A stretch of 48,360 nt of DNA from Spirochaetota bacterium (lineage in GTDB: Bacteria > Spirochaetota > UBA4802 > JAGODF01), in NCBI GenBank assembly GCA_029974015.1, contig JARKUF010000039.1, forward strand, positions 1 through 48,360, written 5' to 3'. Position numbers and translations under genes: made by a program. Every line of letters starts with the position of its first letter. The first letter of the stretch is position 1. This document shows, in pieces, positions 31,397 through 41,743 of the stretch. The notes below the pieces were generated by a model that saw only the letters and a program-made list of their open reading frames with translations, was not told the DNA's origin and did not search any database.

Positions 31397-32820
31397 AGAA
31401 AATGGCTGTATGGACGGCCCTGTTCTTGGTCCTGGCGCCGATGGCGGGCCCGCTTTCCGCGGCGGAACCTCTTTCCCTGGGGGATGTGGTGCGCCTGGCC
31501 CTGGAGAACAATAATACTTTCAAAACCTCGATTGAGGCCGTGGAAGAAAGCCGCTTCAAGGTCCGTGAAACCTGGGGTATGCTGTGGCCCACCCTTACCA
31601 CCGAGGTATCGTACACGCGGCAGTGGGCCGAATCGGGCTTCAACGCCAATATCGACGGCAGTTACAATGTCAAGTTCATCAATGGCCAGATAGCGGTGAA
31701 CCCTGGGGTGTTTTACAATTCCCTCCAGGCGACCCGCGACGCCCATGTCATCTCCGAAAACAATGTTCGGAAGGTGAAGAATGAAACGGTGGTCCGGGCA
31801 ATCCAGTCATATTACAGGCTTCTCCTGGCCCGGGAAGGCTCCGCCATGAGGGAGGAATCCGTCAAGGCCCTGGAGGAAAACCTGAAGACTGTCACCATCG
31901 GCTACAACAGGGGAATATTTTCCCGCCTTGATTATCTCCGGGCCCAGGTGGCGTATGCCAATGAAAAGACCCAGCACATCAACGCGATGAACGACGCTCT
32001 TTCCGCCATGGCGGACCTTAACATCCAGATTGGAAACGATATAGACGTCCAACTCGATCTCGATCCCGACGCGATGAAAGTCGACCTGGCGAAGATCGAG
32101 GAGCTTCCTTCCGATCCCGAGGGGGAACGCAAGCTTCTTGTGCCGATGATTGGCGAGGCCCTGAAGAACCGGCCCGAGCTCATCCAGATCACGAAGAAGA
32201 AGGAATTGGAGGGGCATCTCGCCGCCGCGGCGGAATCGATGTACCTGTGGCCTACCCTTTTTGCCGCCGGGAGCTACGGCACTTCGAAAACCATCAGGTC
32301 CGCCTCCGAGACGGCCGCTCCCCCGGATCCGATTACAAATCCTGTTGGCTATCAATTCTACCAGATGATGTCGGGCTTACAGAACAGCCTGGCGCCGTCG
32401 GAATGGAACAGGTCGTGGAACATCACCGTCGGGGCGACTTACCGCTGGGGGGCCCTTTCTCCTATAGACTCCAGCCATGCGAAGGGCAGCCAGTCGCGGA
32501 GCGCCGCGAAGCAGACGGAATTTCAGCTTGACGATTTTGTAAAAGGCGTAAAGCTGGAAATACAGCGCGGATACCTGAAGCTCAAGGCGGCCAGGACGTC
32601 CCTGGCGTCCCAGCAGGGGAATGTGAAGGCCGCCGAGGAGGGCCTCAGGGTTTCCATCGTCCAGTTCCGTGGCGGAATCATCGACAACACTAAACTCATC
32701 GAGGCGAATGTCCAGCTAATCACAGCCAGGACGCTCTACGTCCAGGCGCTTCACGATTACCAGGTGGCGCGGGCGGAATTGAACCGCGCCATGGGCAAGG
32801 ATTATTTTCCGGTGCGCTGA
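31393..32820 (+). CDS. TolC-family outer-membrane efflux protein
   Basis: Outer-membrane factor of 475 residues with a signal peptide (MKKMAVWTALFLVLAPMAGP, cleavage after SAA). Two repeated halves of the TolC type are visible: LSLGDVVRLALENNNTFKTS then long helices, and a second half with KNRPELIQITKKKELEGHLA and, near the C-terminus, VQFRGGIIDNTKLIEANVQL. The protein trimerises into a barrel and tunnel across the outer membrane and periplasm. GGAGG lies 9 nt before the ATG, which overlaps the repressor stop. It works with the adaptor and RND pump that follow. Confidence 0.92.
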   Translation: MKKMAVWTALFLVLAPMAGPLSAAEPLSLGDVVRLALENNNTFKTSIEAVEESRFKVRETWGMLWPTLTTEVSYTRQWAESGFNANIDGSYNVKFINGQIAVNPGVFYNSLQATRDAHVISENNVRKVKNETVVRAIQSYYRLLLAREGSAMREESVKALEENLKTVTIGYNRGIFSRLDYLRAQVAYANEKTQHINAMNDALSAMADLNIQIGNDIDVQLDLDPDAMKVDLAKIEELPSDPEGERKLLVPMIGEALKNRPELIQITKKKELEGHLAAAAESMYLWPTLFAAGSYGTSKTIRSASETAAPPDPITNPVGYQFYQMMSGLQNSLAPSEWNRSWNITVGATYRWGALSPIDSSHAKGSQSRSAAKQTEFQLDDFVKGVKLEIQRGYLKLKAARTSLASQQGNVKAAEEGLRVSIVQFRGGIIDNTKLIEANVQLITARTLYVQALHDYQVARAELNRAMGKDYFPVR

Positions 32821-32842
32821 AGGCGCGCCGCGGAGAACGGAA

Positions 32843-33805
32843 ATGAAACGATCGGTTAAACGAACTTTGATTATTTTGCTTGTCCTCATTGGGCTTTTGG
32901 CGGGATACCGGCTTACTGTGTCCATTGTGAACAAAATCAGGGCGTCTAATAAAGTTGAGGAGGCGCGTCGCGTTCCGGTGAAAGCCGCCATGGTCCGGCG
33001 CACCGACCTGGTGAACACGCTTAAGTTTACCGGCGATATCATAGGCCGGGAAGTCGTCAATGTCTTTTCCCAGGTGCCGGGGAAGGTCGAATCGATCCTC
33101 GTGCGGGAAGGAAATTACGTGGGCCGCGGCGCCATCGTGTTCAAGATAAACCGCGATATTGTCGGGATGGATTTTAACCTTGCGACCGTGGAGTCCCCCA
33201 TCTCGGGACATGTGGGTAAGATCTTAGTGGACCGGGGCATGTCCGTCTCCACGGTGACCCCCCTGGCCCAGGTGGTGAACATGTCCACGGTCGAGGCCGT
33301 GGTGCGTGTGATGGAGGAAAACATCAACCGTATTGTAGTGGGTATGCCCGCCAGGATTACGGTGGAATCGTTTCCCGGCGAGGTTTTCCGGGGGCGCGTG
33401 AACAAGAAAAGCCCCGTCCTGGACCAGATCAGCCGCACCCAGGAGGTGCGCATCGGCCTGGATAATCCGGGCATGCGCCTGAAGCACGGGATGTTTGCCA
33501 ATATCGAGATCGTCGTTTGTTCACGCCCTAATGTGGTGGTCCTCCCCTCCGATGCGGTGATGATGGACGCAAGCGGCGCGGCAATGGCCTTTGTGGTGGA
33601 GAAAGACCATGCGAAAAAGCGCGATATCAAAACAGGGATTACGGTAAATGACCTCACTGAGGTGACGGAGGGGCTTTCAGAAGGGGAAATCGTCGTGACC
33701 CTGGGGCAGGAGAACCTCTCGGACGGGGACTCCCTCGTCGTGTACCGGGAGGACGAAGGCGAAGGGGCCGAAACCGATAAGGCCGTGTCCAGGAAGGGGC
33801 CATGA
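32843..33805 (+). CDS. RND periplasmic adaptor (membrane fusion protein), hairpin-less type
   Basis: Adaptor of 320 residues. Residues 8-28 are a membrane anchor. The two lipoyl half-motifs (GKVESILVREGNYVGRGAIV and VESPISGHVGKILVDRGMSV) are separated by only a short link (about 10 residues), so the long alpha-hairpin that usually meets TolC is absent. A beta-barrel domain and a membrane-proximal domain follow (VVVLPSDAVMMDASGAAMAF, GITVNDLTEVTEGLSEGEIV). The acidic tail is unstructured. It joins pump and TolC-like partner in the periplasm, 22 nt after tolC and overlapping the pump gene. Confidence 0.9.
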   Translation: MKRSVKRTLIILLVLIGLLAGYRLTVSIVNKIRASNKVEEARRVPVKAAMVRRTDLVNTLKFTGDIIGREVVNVFSQVPGKVESILVREGNYVGRGAIVFKINRDIVGMDFNLATVESPISGHVGKILVDRGMSVSTVTPLAQVVNMSTVEAVVRVMEENINRIVVGMPARITVESFPGEVFRGRVNKKSPVLDQISRTQEVRIGLDNPGMRLKHGMFANIEIVVCSRPNVVVLPSDAVMMDASGAAMAFVVEKDHAKKRDIKTGITVNDLTEVTEGLSEGEIVVTLGQENLSDGDSLVVYREDEGEGAETDKAVSRKGP

Positions 33806-36800
33806 AAATTACCGAGCTTTCGGTCAACCGTCCCATCACGGCGATGATGGTCTTCGTGGCCCTCATCACCCTGGGGTATGTGGGCTTTTCCAAAATGTCC
33901 CTGGACCTCTTCCCCGACATCGAATTTCCCATCGCGGCGGTCATCACGGGGTACAGCAATGTGGGCCCCAAGGAAATCGAGAGCACAGTCACCCGTCCCC
34001 TGGAGCAGACCATCGCCGGCATCAACAATATCGATACCATATCATCGACTTCGAAAGAGGGAACGTCGATGATCAAGGTCCAGTTCACCTGGGGGACCGA
34101 CATGTCCCTCGCGGTCTCCGACATCCGGGAGCGGATAGATATCATCAAAAAATTCCTTCCGGATGGAATTGACACACCCATCGTCCTGAAGTTCGACGTT
34201 TCCATGATCCCCATCATGGTCCTTTCGGTCTCCGGTAAGAGGGACCCCGGCTATCTCAGGGAGTATGCCGAGGACAATATCCAGAACATGCTGGAACAGG
34301 TTGACGGGGTGGCGTCGGCCTATGTCCAGGGAGGGCAGAAGCGCCAGGTGCGCGTTGAGCTGGTGAAAAACCGGATGGAGGCCTACGGCGTCTCCATTGA
34401 CAGGGTGATTTCCACGGTGGGGCTGGAAAACATGAACGTCTCCGGCGGCGACATCAAGTCCCCGCACCGGCAGTATACCCTCAGGACCAGGGGGGAGTTT
34501 GAGAACCTGGACGATATCCGCAACGTCGTCGTGGCGGTGAAGAGCGGCACTCCCATCTACCTGAAAGATGTCGCCCGGGTTTTTGAAGCGCCTGCGGAGC
34601 GCAATGAGATAGTGCGCCTCAACGGAAAACACGGCGTCATCATCCGGATGAACAAGCAGTCCGACAAGAACACCGTCATTGTCGCCCGCAACATCATGAA
34701 ACAGCTCGAGGTGATCAGAAGGACCCTCCCGCGGGACATGGAGATCACCCCTATTTTCAACCAGGCAGAGTATATAGAACGCTCAATCGATAATGTTATC
34801 TCGAGCGCCTGGCAGGGAGGGCTCATCGCCATTCTGGTGGTCCTGGCAATGCTCAGGAGCATTCGGTCGGCGATCATCCTGGGCCTTTCCATTCCGGTAT
34901 CCATCATCGCCACTTTTATCGCCATGTATTACTACGATATTTCCCTGAATATGATGTCCATGGGGGGGCTGGCTATCGGCGTGGGGATGCTCATCGACAA
35001 CTCCATCGTGGTGCTGGAGAACATATTCAGGTTCCGGGAAAAAGGGGCGAGGCCCAATGAGGCGGCGAAGTTAGGGGCCGATGAGATGGCCATGGCCATC
35101 ACCGCATCGACGCTCACCAACCTTTGCGTATTCATACCCTTTTTCTTCACCAGGGGGCTTGCGGGCCAGCTCTTCCAACAGATGGCCCTAACCATCGTCT
35201 TCTCCCAGCTCTGCTCTCTTCTGATAGCCCTCACCCTCGTTCCGATGCTGACGGCCAGATACGTCCATACCGTGAGGGTTGAACACCGGGGGCGTGCCGC
35301 CTTTTTGAACCGGATTTTCACATGGAGCGAGGGGATTTTCATCAGGCTGGAAAATTTTTACTCTCGTTTAATCGTCTGGTCTCTGGCGCACCGCCGCCGC
35401 GTTGTGCTGTACACCGGAATCGCCTTTATTATCGGCATAGTTCTTATTCCGATAGCGGGCATGGAATTCATGCCCGAGCAGGACCAGGAGCGTGTGACCT
35501 TCACCGCGAAATTACCCGTGGGAACCAACCTGGATACGACTGAACGCGTCATGAAGATGGTGGAAGAACGGGTGCAAAAGGTGGTGCGGCGCGATGAATA
35601 CCGCGTAGTGAGCGTCCGCGCCGGTTACGGTGAAGGGTTCGCCGCCGCCTTCGGGGGGACCACGGACTCCACCGCGAAGGTGGAAATACGGCTTGTGTCC
35701 GTTTCACAGCGCAATCGTTCCGAGAACGAGATCCGCAACGCCGTCCGCGCCGCCGTGACCGATGTCCCGGGGGTCATCTTTAATTTCACCGAGCAGGACC
35801 AGGGGATGGGGATGGGGGGGTCGCAGATTGCCATCGAGGCCTATGGATACGATTTCGACCAGGCGAAGGATTTCAGCCTCATGATTAAAAAAGCGATTAC
35901 CGGCATCCCCGGCCTGAAGGACGCAGAGATATCGAGGGAGGAGGGGCTCCCGGAACTGGTTATCGACGTGAACCGCGACAAAGCGTCCAAAATGGGGCTC
36001 AACGCTTCGTATATCGCCAATGTTATAAAAAGCAACATCGCCGGGACCGTCGCCTCCATTTACCGCCGCGAGGGTAAGGAGTACGATATTTTCGTCCGCC
36101 TCAGGGAGGAGGACCGCAAAACCCTGGACGATATAAAAGGGCTCCTGGTGAACACTCCGGTGGGCCCCACAGTGCCGCTGGGCAACCTCATCGAAGTGAC
36201 CTCCCTGACAGGCCCCTCGGATATTACGCGAAAGAAGCAGGAGCGAGTCACCTATATAAACTGCAAGGCCGAAGGGCGGGACCTCAATTCCGTTGTCCGG
36301 GACATCCAGGCAAAGATAGATGCCCTCCCGAAGCCGCGCAACTTCCATGTCCAGATAGCCGGAGCATACAAGGACATGCAGGAATCGTTCCAGGACCTCG
36401 CCCTGTCGCTCCTTTTGGCCATCGTGCTCATTTATATCATTATGGCGGCGCAGTTCGAATCGTATGCCTATCCCTTTGTCATCATGTTTTCGGTGCCCAC
36501 CCTCATCTTCGGCGTGATGGTGTTCCTTTTCCTGACGGGCACCACTTTTAACGTCGTTTCATTCATGGGGATCCTTATGCTCTCCGGCATCGTGGTGAAC
36601 AACGCGATAGTCTACGTGGATTACACCAACATCCTGAAGGCCCGGGGTATGTCCACCCACGAGGCCCTCGTCGAGGCGGGCCGAAAGCGCCTCCGCCCGA
36701 TTTTGATGACGACGTTCACTACCATCCTGGCCCTCATCCCCATGTCCCTCGGCATTGGCGAGGGCGCCGAGCTTTCGGCCCCCCTTGCGCGCACCGTGAT

Positions 36801-36921
36801 GGGCGGGATGAGTTCCTCGTTCATCTTCACGCTCCTTTTCATTCCTACCGTGTATTCCCTCTTCGAGGAATATTCGATGAAATTCAAGAATTGGCGAGCG
36901 CGGAGGAAGGGAAAGATATGA
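33802..36921 (+). CDS. RND-family efflux pump (HAE1/AcrB-like)
   Basis: Proton-driven RND pump of 1039 residues, full length, with twelve membrane helices in two repeated halves and large periplasmic loops. It begins [20 protein letters not shown], and the transmembrane helix 4 motif is [13 protein letters not shown] with Asp399 as the proton-relay acid; the second Asp of AcrB is Asn400, as in many non-proteobacterial members. Other signatures are [21 protein letters not shown] and [19 protein letters not shown]. It is an inner-membrane multidrug or lipid exporter acting with the adaptor and TolC. No metal-binding motif of the CusA type is seen. Its start overlaps the adaptor stop (ATGA) and its stop overlaps the PII-like start. 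Confidence 0.95.
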   Translation: MKITELSVNRPITAMMVFVALITLGYVGFSKMSLDLFPDIEFPIAAVITGYSNVGPKEIESTVTRPLEQTIAGINNIDTISSTSKEGTSMIKVQFTWGTDMSLAVSDIRERIDIIKKFLPDGIDTPIVLKFDVSMIPIMVLSVSGKRDPGYLREYAEDNIQNMLEQVDGVASAYVQGGQKRQVRVELVKNRMEAYGVSIDRVISTVGLENMNVSGGDIKSPHRQYTLRTRGEFENLDDIRNVVVAVKSGTPIYLKDVARVFEAPAERNEIVRLNGKHGVIIRMNKQSDKNTVIVARNIMKQLEVIRRTLPRDMEITPIFNQAEYIERSIDNVISSAWQGGLIAILVVLAMLRSIRSAIILGLSIPVSIIATFIAMYYYDISLNMMSMGGLAIGVGMLIDNSIVVLENIFRFREKGARPNEAAKLGADEMAMAITASTLTNLCVFIPFFFTRGLAGQLFQQMALTIVFSQLCSLLIALTLVPMLTARYVHTVRVEHRGRAAFLNRIFTWSEGIFIRLENFYSRLIVWSLAHRRRVVLYTGIAFIIGIVLIPIAGMEFMPEQDQERVTFTAKLPVGTNLDTTERVMKMVEERVQKVVRRDEYRVVSVRAGYGEGFAAAFGGTTDSTAKVEIRLVSVSQRNRSENEIRNAVRAAVTDVPGVIFNFTEQDQGMGMGGSQIAIEAYGYDFDQAKDFSLMIKKAITGIPGLKDAEISREEGLPELVIDVNRDKASKMGLNASYIANVIKSNIAGTVASIYRREGKEYDIFVRLREEDRKTLDDIKGLLVNTPVGPTVPLGNLIEVTSLTGPSDITRKKQERVTYINCKAEGRDLNSVVRDIQAKIDALPKPRNFHVQIAGAYKDMQESFQDLALSLLLAIVLIYIIMAAQFESYAYPFVIMFSVPTLIFGVMVFLFLTGTTFNVVSFMGILMLSGIVVNNAIVYVDYTNILKARGMSTHEALVEAGRKRLRPILMTTFTTILALIPMSLGIGEGAELSAPLARTVMGGMSSSFIFTLLFIPTVYSLFEEYSMKFKNWRARRKGKI

Positions 36922-37202
36922 ACCTCATGTTCATAGTGTACAGCAATGCCGCGGACGATGAGATGGTGGAAATCGTCCACCGCTGGGCCGGGGGATACAC
37001 AAAATTTGTGGGCGTCCATGGAGAGGGGGAGGGCGAACCTCATCTGGGCACGCATATCTGGCCCGGGGTTAACAATTGCTTGATGGTGGCGGTGGAAAAG
37101 AAGCAGGAAGAGGAGATCACGCGCGAGGTTAAGGACCTCCGGGAGAAGTTCACCGGTGTCGCCATTCGCATCTTCACAATGGGGTTGAAACAGATGATAT
37201 AA
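36918..37202 (+). CDS. PII/CutA-fold small protein linked to the RND pump
   Basis: Protein of 94 residues that looks like a small ferredoxin-like-fold sensor of the PII superfamily: [20 protein letters not shown], then [20 protein letters not shown] and [16 protein letters not shown], and a C-terminal helix and strand. The segment [15 protein letters not shown] is the family mark I recall for small PII-like proteins encoded beside RND pumps. PII folds bind nucleotides or other small ligands; no effector can be assigned. ATG 36918 overlaps the pump stop codon, so they are translationally coupled. The stated family comes from recollected pattern, not a search. Confidence 0.65.
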   Translation: MNLMFIVYSNAADDEMVEIVHRWAGGYTKFVGVHGEGEGEPHLGTHIWPGVNNCLMVAVEKKQEEEITREVKDLREKFTGVAIRIFTMGLKQMI

Positions 37203-37254
37203 GCGCCTGCCGCGGCCATACAGCGCCCTTCCGCGGCCGCAACAGCAAACGCCT

Positions 37255-37938
37255 TCATTGCTCCTTTTTTTTGATAATGGTTATCTTTATCCTGAGACTC
37301 CTGGTGGTGAAGCTCGTGAAGCGGTCGGGTTTCATGCGCATCAGGTCCACGTCGATGTATGTGCTGTCGTCCACGTGGGGCGGTATACGCACCTCTATCT
37401 GCGACGATGTGCTGATGCGCCCCAGGCCTCCGCAGAGATAGCAGTCTCCGCGCCCACCCTGGCAGAGGGGGCAGTACATCCGGGAAGGAAGCTCCACAAG
37501 GGCCACGGCCCCTTTCTTCGCCTCGATTGAAGTGACGAATATCTCGATGTCCTGTCCAAAGCTTGCAAGAATGTCCCTGCGGCGGATTTTTTTCGGGTCG
37601 AGCCTGGCCTTCAGGAGATCACTTAGAGAGGCGGAGTACTTAACGCGCTTTTTCGGCACCATGAGGAAGCTCCCGGCCCGGGGGTCCCGGGACAGGAATA
37701 GGGCACGGTCGTATTCCCGGCGCGAGTCCTCATCGGTGAGGATGCGGTACCCCCGGATGATGAGCTCCACTTTCTCCAGGTGGCTTTCGCTATGACTTAT
37801 GGACGTGTCGGGATGGTAGCGCTTGATGAGCGCACGGAAAGCCGACTTGATGGCGTCCTCCTGCGCGTCGTAGGGGACGTTGAAGATGGCGTAGTAATCG
37901 ATGATGTTGCCGTTCCTGTCGTAGTAAAGGCCTGGCAT
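37255..37938 (-). CDS. DnaJ-domain protein with a reduced zinc motif
   Basis: Protein of 227 residues. The J domain lies at about 13-77 with HPD at 42-44 (KRYHPDTS), which stimulates a DnaK-type ATPase. Residues 156-169 hold [14 protein letters not shown], two CxxC pairs that match only half of the four-repeat zinc domain of DnaJ. The final 50 residues resemble a DnaJ C-terminal beta domain ([20 protein letters not shown]). It therefore seems a shortened co-chaperone, not DnaJ itself. ATG 37938 was chosen over a TTG at 37965. It lies between the efflux operon and tadA, convergent with the first. Confidence 0.8.
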   Translation of the reverse strand: MPGLYYDRNGNIIDYYAIFNVPYDAQEDAIKSAFRALIKRYHPDTSISHSESHLEKVELIIRGYRILTDEDSRREYDRALFLSRDPRAGSFLMVPKKRVKYSASLSDLLKARLDPKKIRRRDILASFGQDIEIFVTSIEAKKGAVALVELPSRMYCPLCQGGRGDCYLCGGLGRISTSSQIEVRIPPHVDDSTYIDVDLMRMKPDRFTSFTTRSLRIKITIIKKKEQ

Positions 37939-38080
37939 GTCGCGTCCGCCCGGGTAACCGTTCAACGCTCAAGAATACACGTTCGGGAATGAACGGCAAT
38001 AAAAAAACATGCTTTTTTAGAATTCCATCTCCGGGCGCGTTGTTTCCGCCATTCCGGAAATTTTCCAAACCACTGAAAAA

Positions 38081-38560
38081 TTAAAGCGTGCCGGTTTCCT
38101 TTTTAAGACTGCCGGTGCGCAGGCGCTCGAAAAATTCCGAAAGCAATTTTGACGACTCTTCTCCCAGAACGCCGAATACGATTTCCGGAACATGGTTGAG
38201 GGAGGAGTTGCCGCATACCGACAACACGGACCCGCATGCGCCGTATTTCGTATCGGCGGCTCCAATGACAAGCCGCGCTATGCGCGCGTGGACTATGGCG
38301 CCGGCGCACATGGCGCAGGGCTCTTTCGTCACGAAGAGCGAGCAGTCTGTGAGGCGTTCGTTGTCGAGAAAAGCCGCGGCGGCGCGGATGGCTTCCATTT
38401 CTGCGTGTCGCGTCGGGTCTTTGCCGGACCGGGTGGAGTTTCGTCCCCGGGCAATGACTTTCCCGCCGAGGGCGATGACGGCCCCCACGGGGACTTCCCC
38501 TGCGGCGCCAGCGGCCCGGGCCTCATCGATGGCGAAGCGCATGTAGTCGGCGTCGTTCAT
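38081..38560 (-). CDS. tadA: tRNA adenosine(34) deaminase
   Basis: Deaminase of 159 residues that converts A34 to inosine in tRNA-Arg(ACG). The zinc site is HAEME (His52, catalytic Glu54) and PCAMC (Cys82, Cys85), and the family order and length are normal. VPVGAVIA and LTDCSLFVTKEPC are typical. The ATG at 38560 has AAGG 9 nt upstream and overlaps the stop of the membrane-protein gene next to it (ATGA), so the two are co-translated. Reading further upstream on this strand is non-coding. Confidence 0.93.
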   Translation of the reverse strand: MNDADYMRFAIDEARAAGAAGEVPVGAVIALGGKVIARGRNSTRSGKDPTRHAEMEAIRAAAAFLDNERLTDCSLFVTKEPCAMCAGAIVHARIARLVIGAADTKYGACGSVLSVCGNSSLNHVPEIVFGVLGEESSKLLSEFFERLRTGSLKKETGTL

Positions 38561-38976
38561 GGCGAAGCCTTTTGGACGCTCCCGGTCAGATAATATATGA
38601 GGAACGGTTCCGCGAGGGCGATGAGGATGCGGACGGACATGAAGCATGCAAAGATTGCCGAGGCGCCAAAACCCCAGAAGGCCAGGCGGACGATGGAGGC
38701 GGCGGCCAACGCGAGGTGGATGTCCATAAGGTAGAGCTGGATCTTCCTGTGCCGGGGGACGCGATAGTAGAGCATAAGTATGTGCCATGTAAGGAGGATG
38801 GTGCAGACGGCGCCAGCGAGGAGGGCGGGGGCTTTCCCGCCAATGAAAAAGAGAAGTATCATCAGGTAAAAGATTTCGAAAAAGTAAAGAAGGTTGAAAT
38901 AGGGGAGGATTTCCCGGATTCTCGAGATAGGGGGTGTTCCCGGTATAGTTGCGGCGGTTTCGGTCATTGGCGGCAT
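38557..38976 (-). CDS. small four-helix membrane protein
   Basis: Protein of 139 residues I do not recognise. After a short hydrophilic start (MPPMTETAATIPG) it has four predicted membrane helices: YFNLLYFFEIFYLMILLFFI, LLAGAVCTILLTWHILMLYY, IHLALAAASIVRLAFWGFGA and SVRILIALAEPFLIYYLTG. No catalytic motif is visible. ATG 38976 was chosen with AGGAC just upstream; an ATG at 38967 is close and another at 39024 unlikely. It is coupled to tadA by a 4-base overlap, but a functional link is not implied. Confidence 0.7.
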   Translation of the reverse strand: MPPMTETAATIPGTPPISRIREILPYFNLLYFFEIFYLMILLFFIGGKAPALLAGAVCTILLTWHILMLYYRVPRHRKIQLYLMDIHLALAAASIVRLAFWGFGASAIFACFMSVRILIALAEPFLIYYLTGSVQKASP

Positions 38977-39076
38977 TTTGTCCTGAAAACTGTTTGACGC
39001 GAAAGGAGGACCGTGCATCCTCAAGGGGCGCTTTCGGACTCCGGCGACTGAAACAAGGATACATTATCGAGTCATT

Positions 39077-40015
39077 ATGGCAACAGAAAAAATAGAGCTC
39101 GCAGTCCCCGTGGAATATCATCTGGAGAGGGTGGACCGTTTTCTCACGGAGGCCCTTGAGGCGGACTTTTCCCGGAGTTACATCCAGAAGCTCATAAAAG
39201 GGGGCGATATCCTCGTCAATGGAGTGGAAATCAAACAGAATTATCGGGTCAAGACCGATGATGTCATTCTAATATCCGTGCCGGAGCCTGAGGAACTTGA
39301 CCTGGACGCAGAGGACATTCCCTTCGACATAGTCTATCAGGACACGGACATCGCCGTCATCAACAAGCCTCCGGGGTTGGTGGTGCATCCGGGGCCCGGG
39401 ACCCCAAACGGCACACTGGTTAACGGCCTTCTGTATCATCTGAAAAACCTCTCCTCCATCGGCGGAAGCATACGGCCGGGGATAGTGCATCGTCTGGACA
39501 AGGACACGTCGGGGCTCATGGTGGTGGCGAAGAACGACGGCGCCCACCGCTTTCTCGTGGAGGAGTTCGCCGCACGGCGGGTGAAAAAAATCTACAATGC
39601 CGTGGTGATAGGCAAACCCGACAGGAGCCATGATATCATCGACAGGCCCATAGGGCGGCACCCAAAGTACCGCCACAAGATGTCGGTCCTCGATTCCGGA
39701 CGGGAGGCGGTGACGGAGTATTATTTGGAAAAAATTTTTAACACCCGGACGGGACTTTTTTCACATCTTGAAATTCATCTCCACACGGGGAGGACCCATC
39801 AAATACGGGTCCATCTCTCCGCCATGGGAAACCCCATCGTTGCGGACCCCATCTACTCTAAACGGGCGTCGCGGTTCAATGCGCCCTACCTCATGCTTGC
39901 GGCGCGGTCCTTAGCCTTCACCCATCCGTCGAAAGGGGAGGCCGTGTCGTTCCAGGCAGATCTCCCGGACCACATGGTGAAGTTTATACAAAAACTCGAA
40001 GCTGCCTCGATATGA
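39077..40015 (+). CDS. rluD: RluD-type 23S rRNA pseudouridine synthase
   Basis: Pseudouridine synthase of 312 residues. The N-terminal S4 RNA-binding domain (RVDRFLTEALEADFSRSYIQ) is followed by the catalytic RluA-family domain with HRLDKDTSG, catalytic Asp141, then VYNAVVIG-like, IHLHTGRTHQIRVHLS, and the C-terminal LAARSLAFTHPSKGE. RluD modifies three uridines of 23S rRNA helix 69, and related RluA/C enzymes modify other sites; S4 presence and order favour RluD. It is divergent from the membrane/tadA pair. The 288 bases after it hold nothing I can identify. Confidence 0.9.
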   Translation: MATEKIELAVPVEYHLERVDRFLTEALEADFSRSYIQKLIKGGDILVNGVEIKQNYRVKTDDVILISVPEPEELDLDAEDIPFDIVYQDTDIAVINKPPGLVVHPGPGTPNGTLVNGLLYHLKNLSSIGGSIRPGIVHRLDKDTSGLMVVAKNDGAHRFLVEEFAARRVKKIYNAVVIGKPDRSHDIIDRPIGRHPKYRHKMSVLDSGREAVTEYYLEKIFNTRTGLFSHLEIHLHTGRTHQIRVHLSAMGNPIVADPIYSKRASRFNAPYLMLAARSLAFTHPSKGEAVSFQADLPDHMVKFIQKLEAASI

Positions 40016-40303
40016 TCCAGCGTTGAGGGTGGGAAGGCCCGGCTTTTTAAACATCGCTCTTTTTTGATGGGCCGGTTGTTGCCGGGAGGCGTCCCGTGGT
40101 GCGCCCAAGCATGCGGTCCTGAACATCGTTGACAGATTCTCCCGCCGGTGTTAACTTGCCACGTCTTTGCCGTGAAAGACTTTCCGTCCACGCGGGACGG
40201 GACGCACGGACATGTTTCTGTGCTTTTGTGCGCTGGCGGCCCCTTGCCTCGTATAAAGAGGCCCTGTTGAATGAAAAAAGCTGATGATCGGCAGACTTGT
40301 TGA

Positions 40304-41743
40304 ATGATTAAAAAAAGCCTTCACGAGCTTTCGGCGCTCCTTGAAAAAAAGGAAACCAATTCCAGGGAAATTGCCTCGTCCTTCGTAGCTCGGATTGATG
40401 AGCTGAATCCGAAGCTGAACGCCTTCATCACCGTGGACAGGGAGAGGGTTTTCGCCGAAGCGGCAGAATCGGACGCCCGACGCGCCTCCGGAAAGGCGCT
40501 GTCAAAGTTCGATGGAATCCCCGTGGCTTTGAAGGACAATATCTGCACCGAAGGGCTTCGGACCACCTGCGGATCGGGCATCCTTCGGGACTTTACGCCC
40601 CCTTATAGCGCATCCTCCTATATCAGGCTGCGCGAAAAAGGGTTTATCACCCTGGGAAAGACCAACATGGACGAGTTCGCGATGGGCTCTTCGACGGAAA
40701 CTTCGTTCTTTGGTCCGGCGAAAAATCCATACGACATCTCAAGGGTCCCAGGCGGGAGTTCCGGCGGCTCCGCCGCGGCCGTCGCCTCGATGATGGCCCC
40801 GGCTGCCCTCGGGTCCGACACCGGAGGCTCCATCCGCCAGCCTGCGGCGTTTTGCGGCGTCGTGGGGGTAAGGCCCACATACGGAAGGGTGTCGCGGTAC
40901 GGTCTCATGGCATGCGTGTCTTCCCTTGACCAGATCGGCCCCGTTTCGCGCTCCGTGGACGACGCAGCGGCGCTCCTGGCCGCCATATCTGGGCATGATT
41001 ATAGGGACTCCACGACCGCGTGCCGGGGAGTCGATTTCGCTTCCCCCGTCGGGGACGTACGGGGGCTTAAGGCGGGAGTGCCGGAGGAATATTTCGTTGG
41101 AGTTTCGACTAACGTCAAAGAAGCGGTGATGCGGGCCGTGGGGGAACTCGAAAAGCTTGGGGCGAAGGCGGTGCCCCTGTCCCTCCCCCTTACGGAGTAC
41201 GGCGTGGCGGTATATCATCTCATCGCCATGGCGGAGGCGTCGTCGAACCTGGGCCGCTGCGACGGAGTGAGGTTCGGGTATCGTTCGCCCAATGCAGAAA
41301 AGCCCGGGGAGCTGTATGCCAGGTCCAGGGGAGAGGGGTTCGGGAAAGAAGTGAAACGGCGCATCATTCTCGGGACTTTTTTCCTGGGCTCCGGGAGTTA
41401 TGATGCCTTTTATCTGAAAGCGTTGAAGGGAAGGGCCCTCATCGCCCGCGAACTTAAGGAGGCCTTCCGAAAAGCGGACGTCATCATCACCCCTGCCGCC
41501 GCCGCTACGGCCTTCGCCCTGGGGGAGAAGATGGGCAATCCGCTGGGGATGTATGTCTCTGAAATTTTGACCGTATCGGCGAACCTGGCGGCGCTTCCGT
41601 GCCTGTCGGTGCCCGTGGGCCTCGACGATTCTGGGCTTCCCATGGGGCTCCAGGTAATGGCCGACCATTTTAATGAAAGGAAGATGTTAGATTGTGCAAA
41701 GGCGGTCGAATCCATTTGCGGCGTTCCCGCTCCTCGCCTGTAG
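40304..41743 (+). CDS. gatA: Glu-tRNA(Gln)/Asp-tRNA(Asn) amidotransferase subunit A
   Basis: Amidase-signature protein of 479 residues. The catalytic triad is complete: Lys77 (ALKDNI), cis-Ser152 (PGGSSGGSAAAV) and nucleophile Ser176 (GSDTGGSIRQP). It releases ammonia from glutamine and passes it to subunit B, which converts mischarged Glu-tRNA(Gln) to Gln-tRNA. gatC and gatB are not in the window, so the complex is split in the genome. The ATG at 40304 is followed by IKKSLHELSALL, a normal GatA start, but no strong ribosome site is seen. Its 3' end overlaps the next gene by about 50 bases. Confidence 0.92.
   Translation: MIKKSLHELSALLEKKETNSREIASSFVARIDELNPKLNAFITVDRERVFAEAAESDARRASGKALSKFDGIPVALKDNICTEGLRTTCGSGILRDFTPPYSASSYIRLREKGFITLGKTNMDEFAMGSSTETSFFGPAKNPYDISRVPGGSSGGSAAAVASMMAPAALGSDTGGSIRQPAAFCGVVGVRPTYGRVSRYGLMACVSSLDQIGPVSRSVDDAAALLAAISGHDYRDSTTACRGVDFASPVGDVRGLKAGVPEEYFVGVSTNVKEAVMRAVGELEKLGAKAVPLSLPLTEYGVAVYHLIAMAEASSNLGRCDGVRFGYRSPNAEKPGELYARSRGEGFGKEVKRRIILGTFFLGSGSYDAFYLKALKGRALIARELKEAFRKADVIITPAAAATAFALGEKMGNPLGMYVSEILTVSANLAALPCLSVPVGLDDSGLPMGLQVMADHFNERKMLDCAKAVESICGVPAPRL

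Noticed and set aside
38561..39121. Upstream extension of tadA to 39121
   Set aside because: The added sequence is low quality and overlaps the small membrane-protein gene; tadA homologues start at the ATG at 38560.
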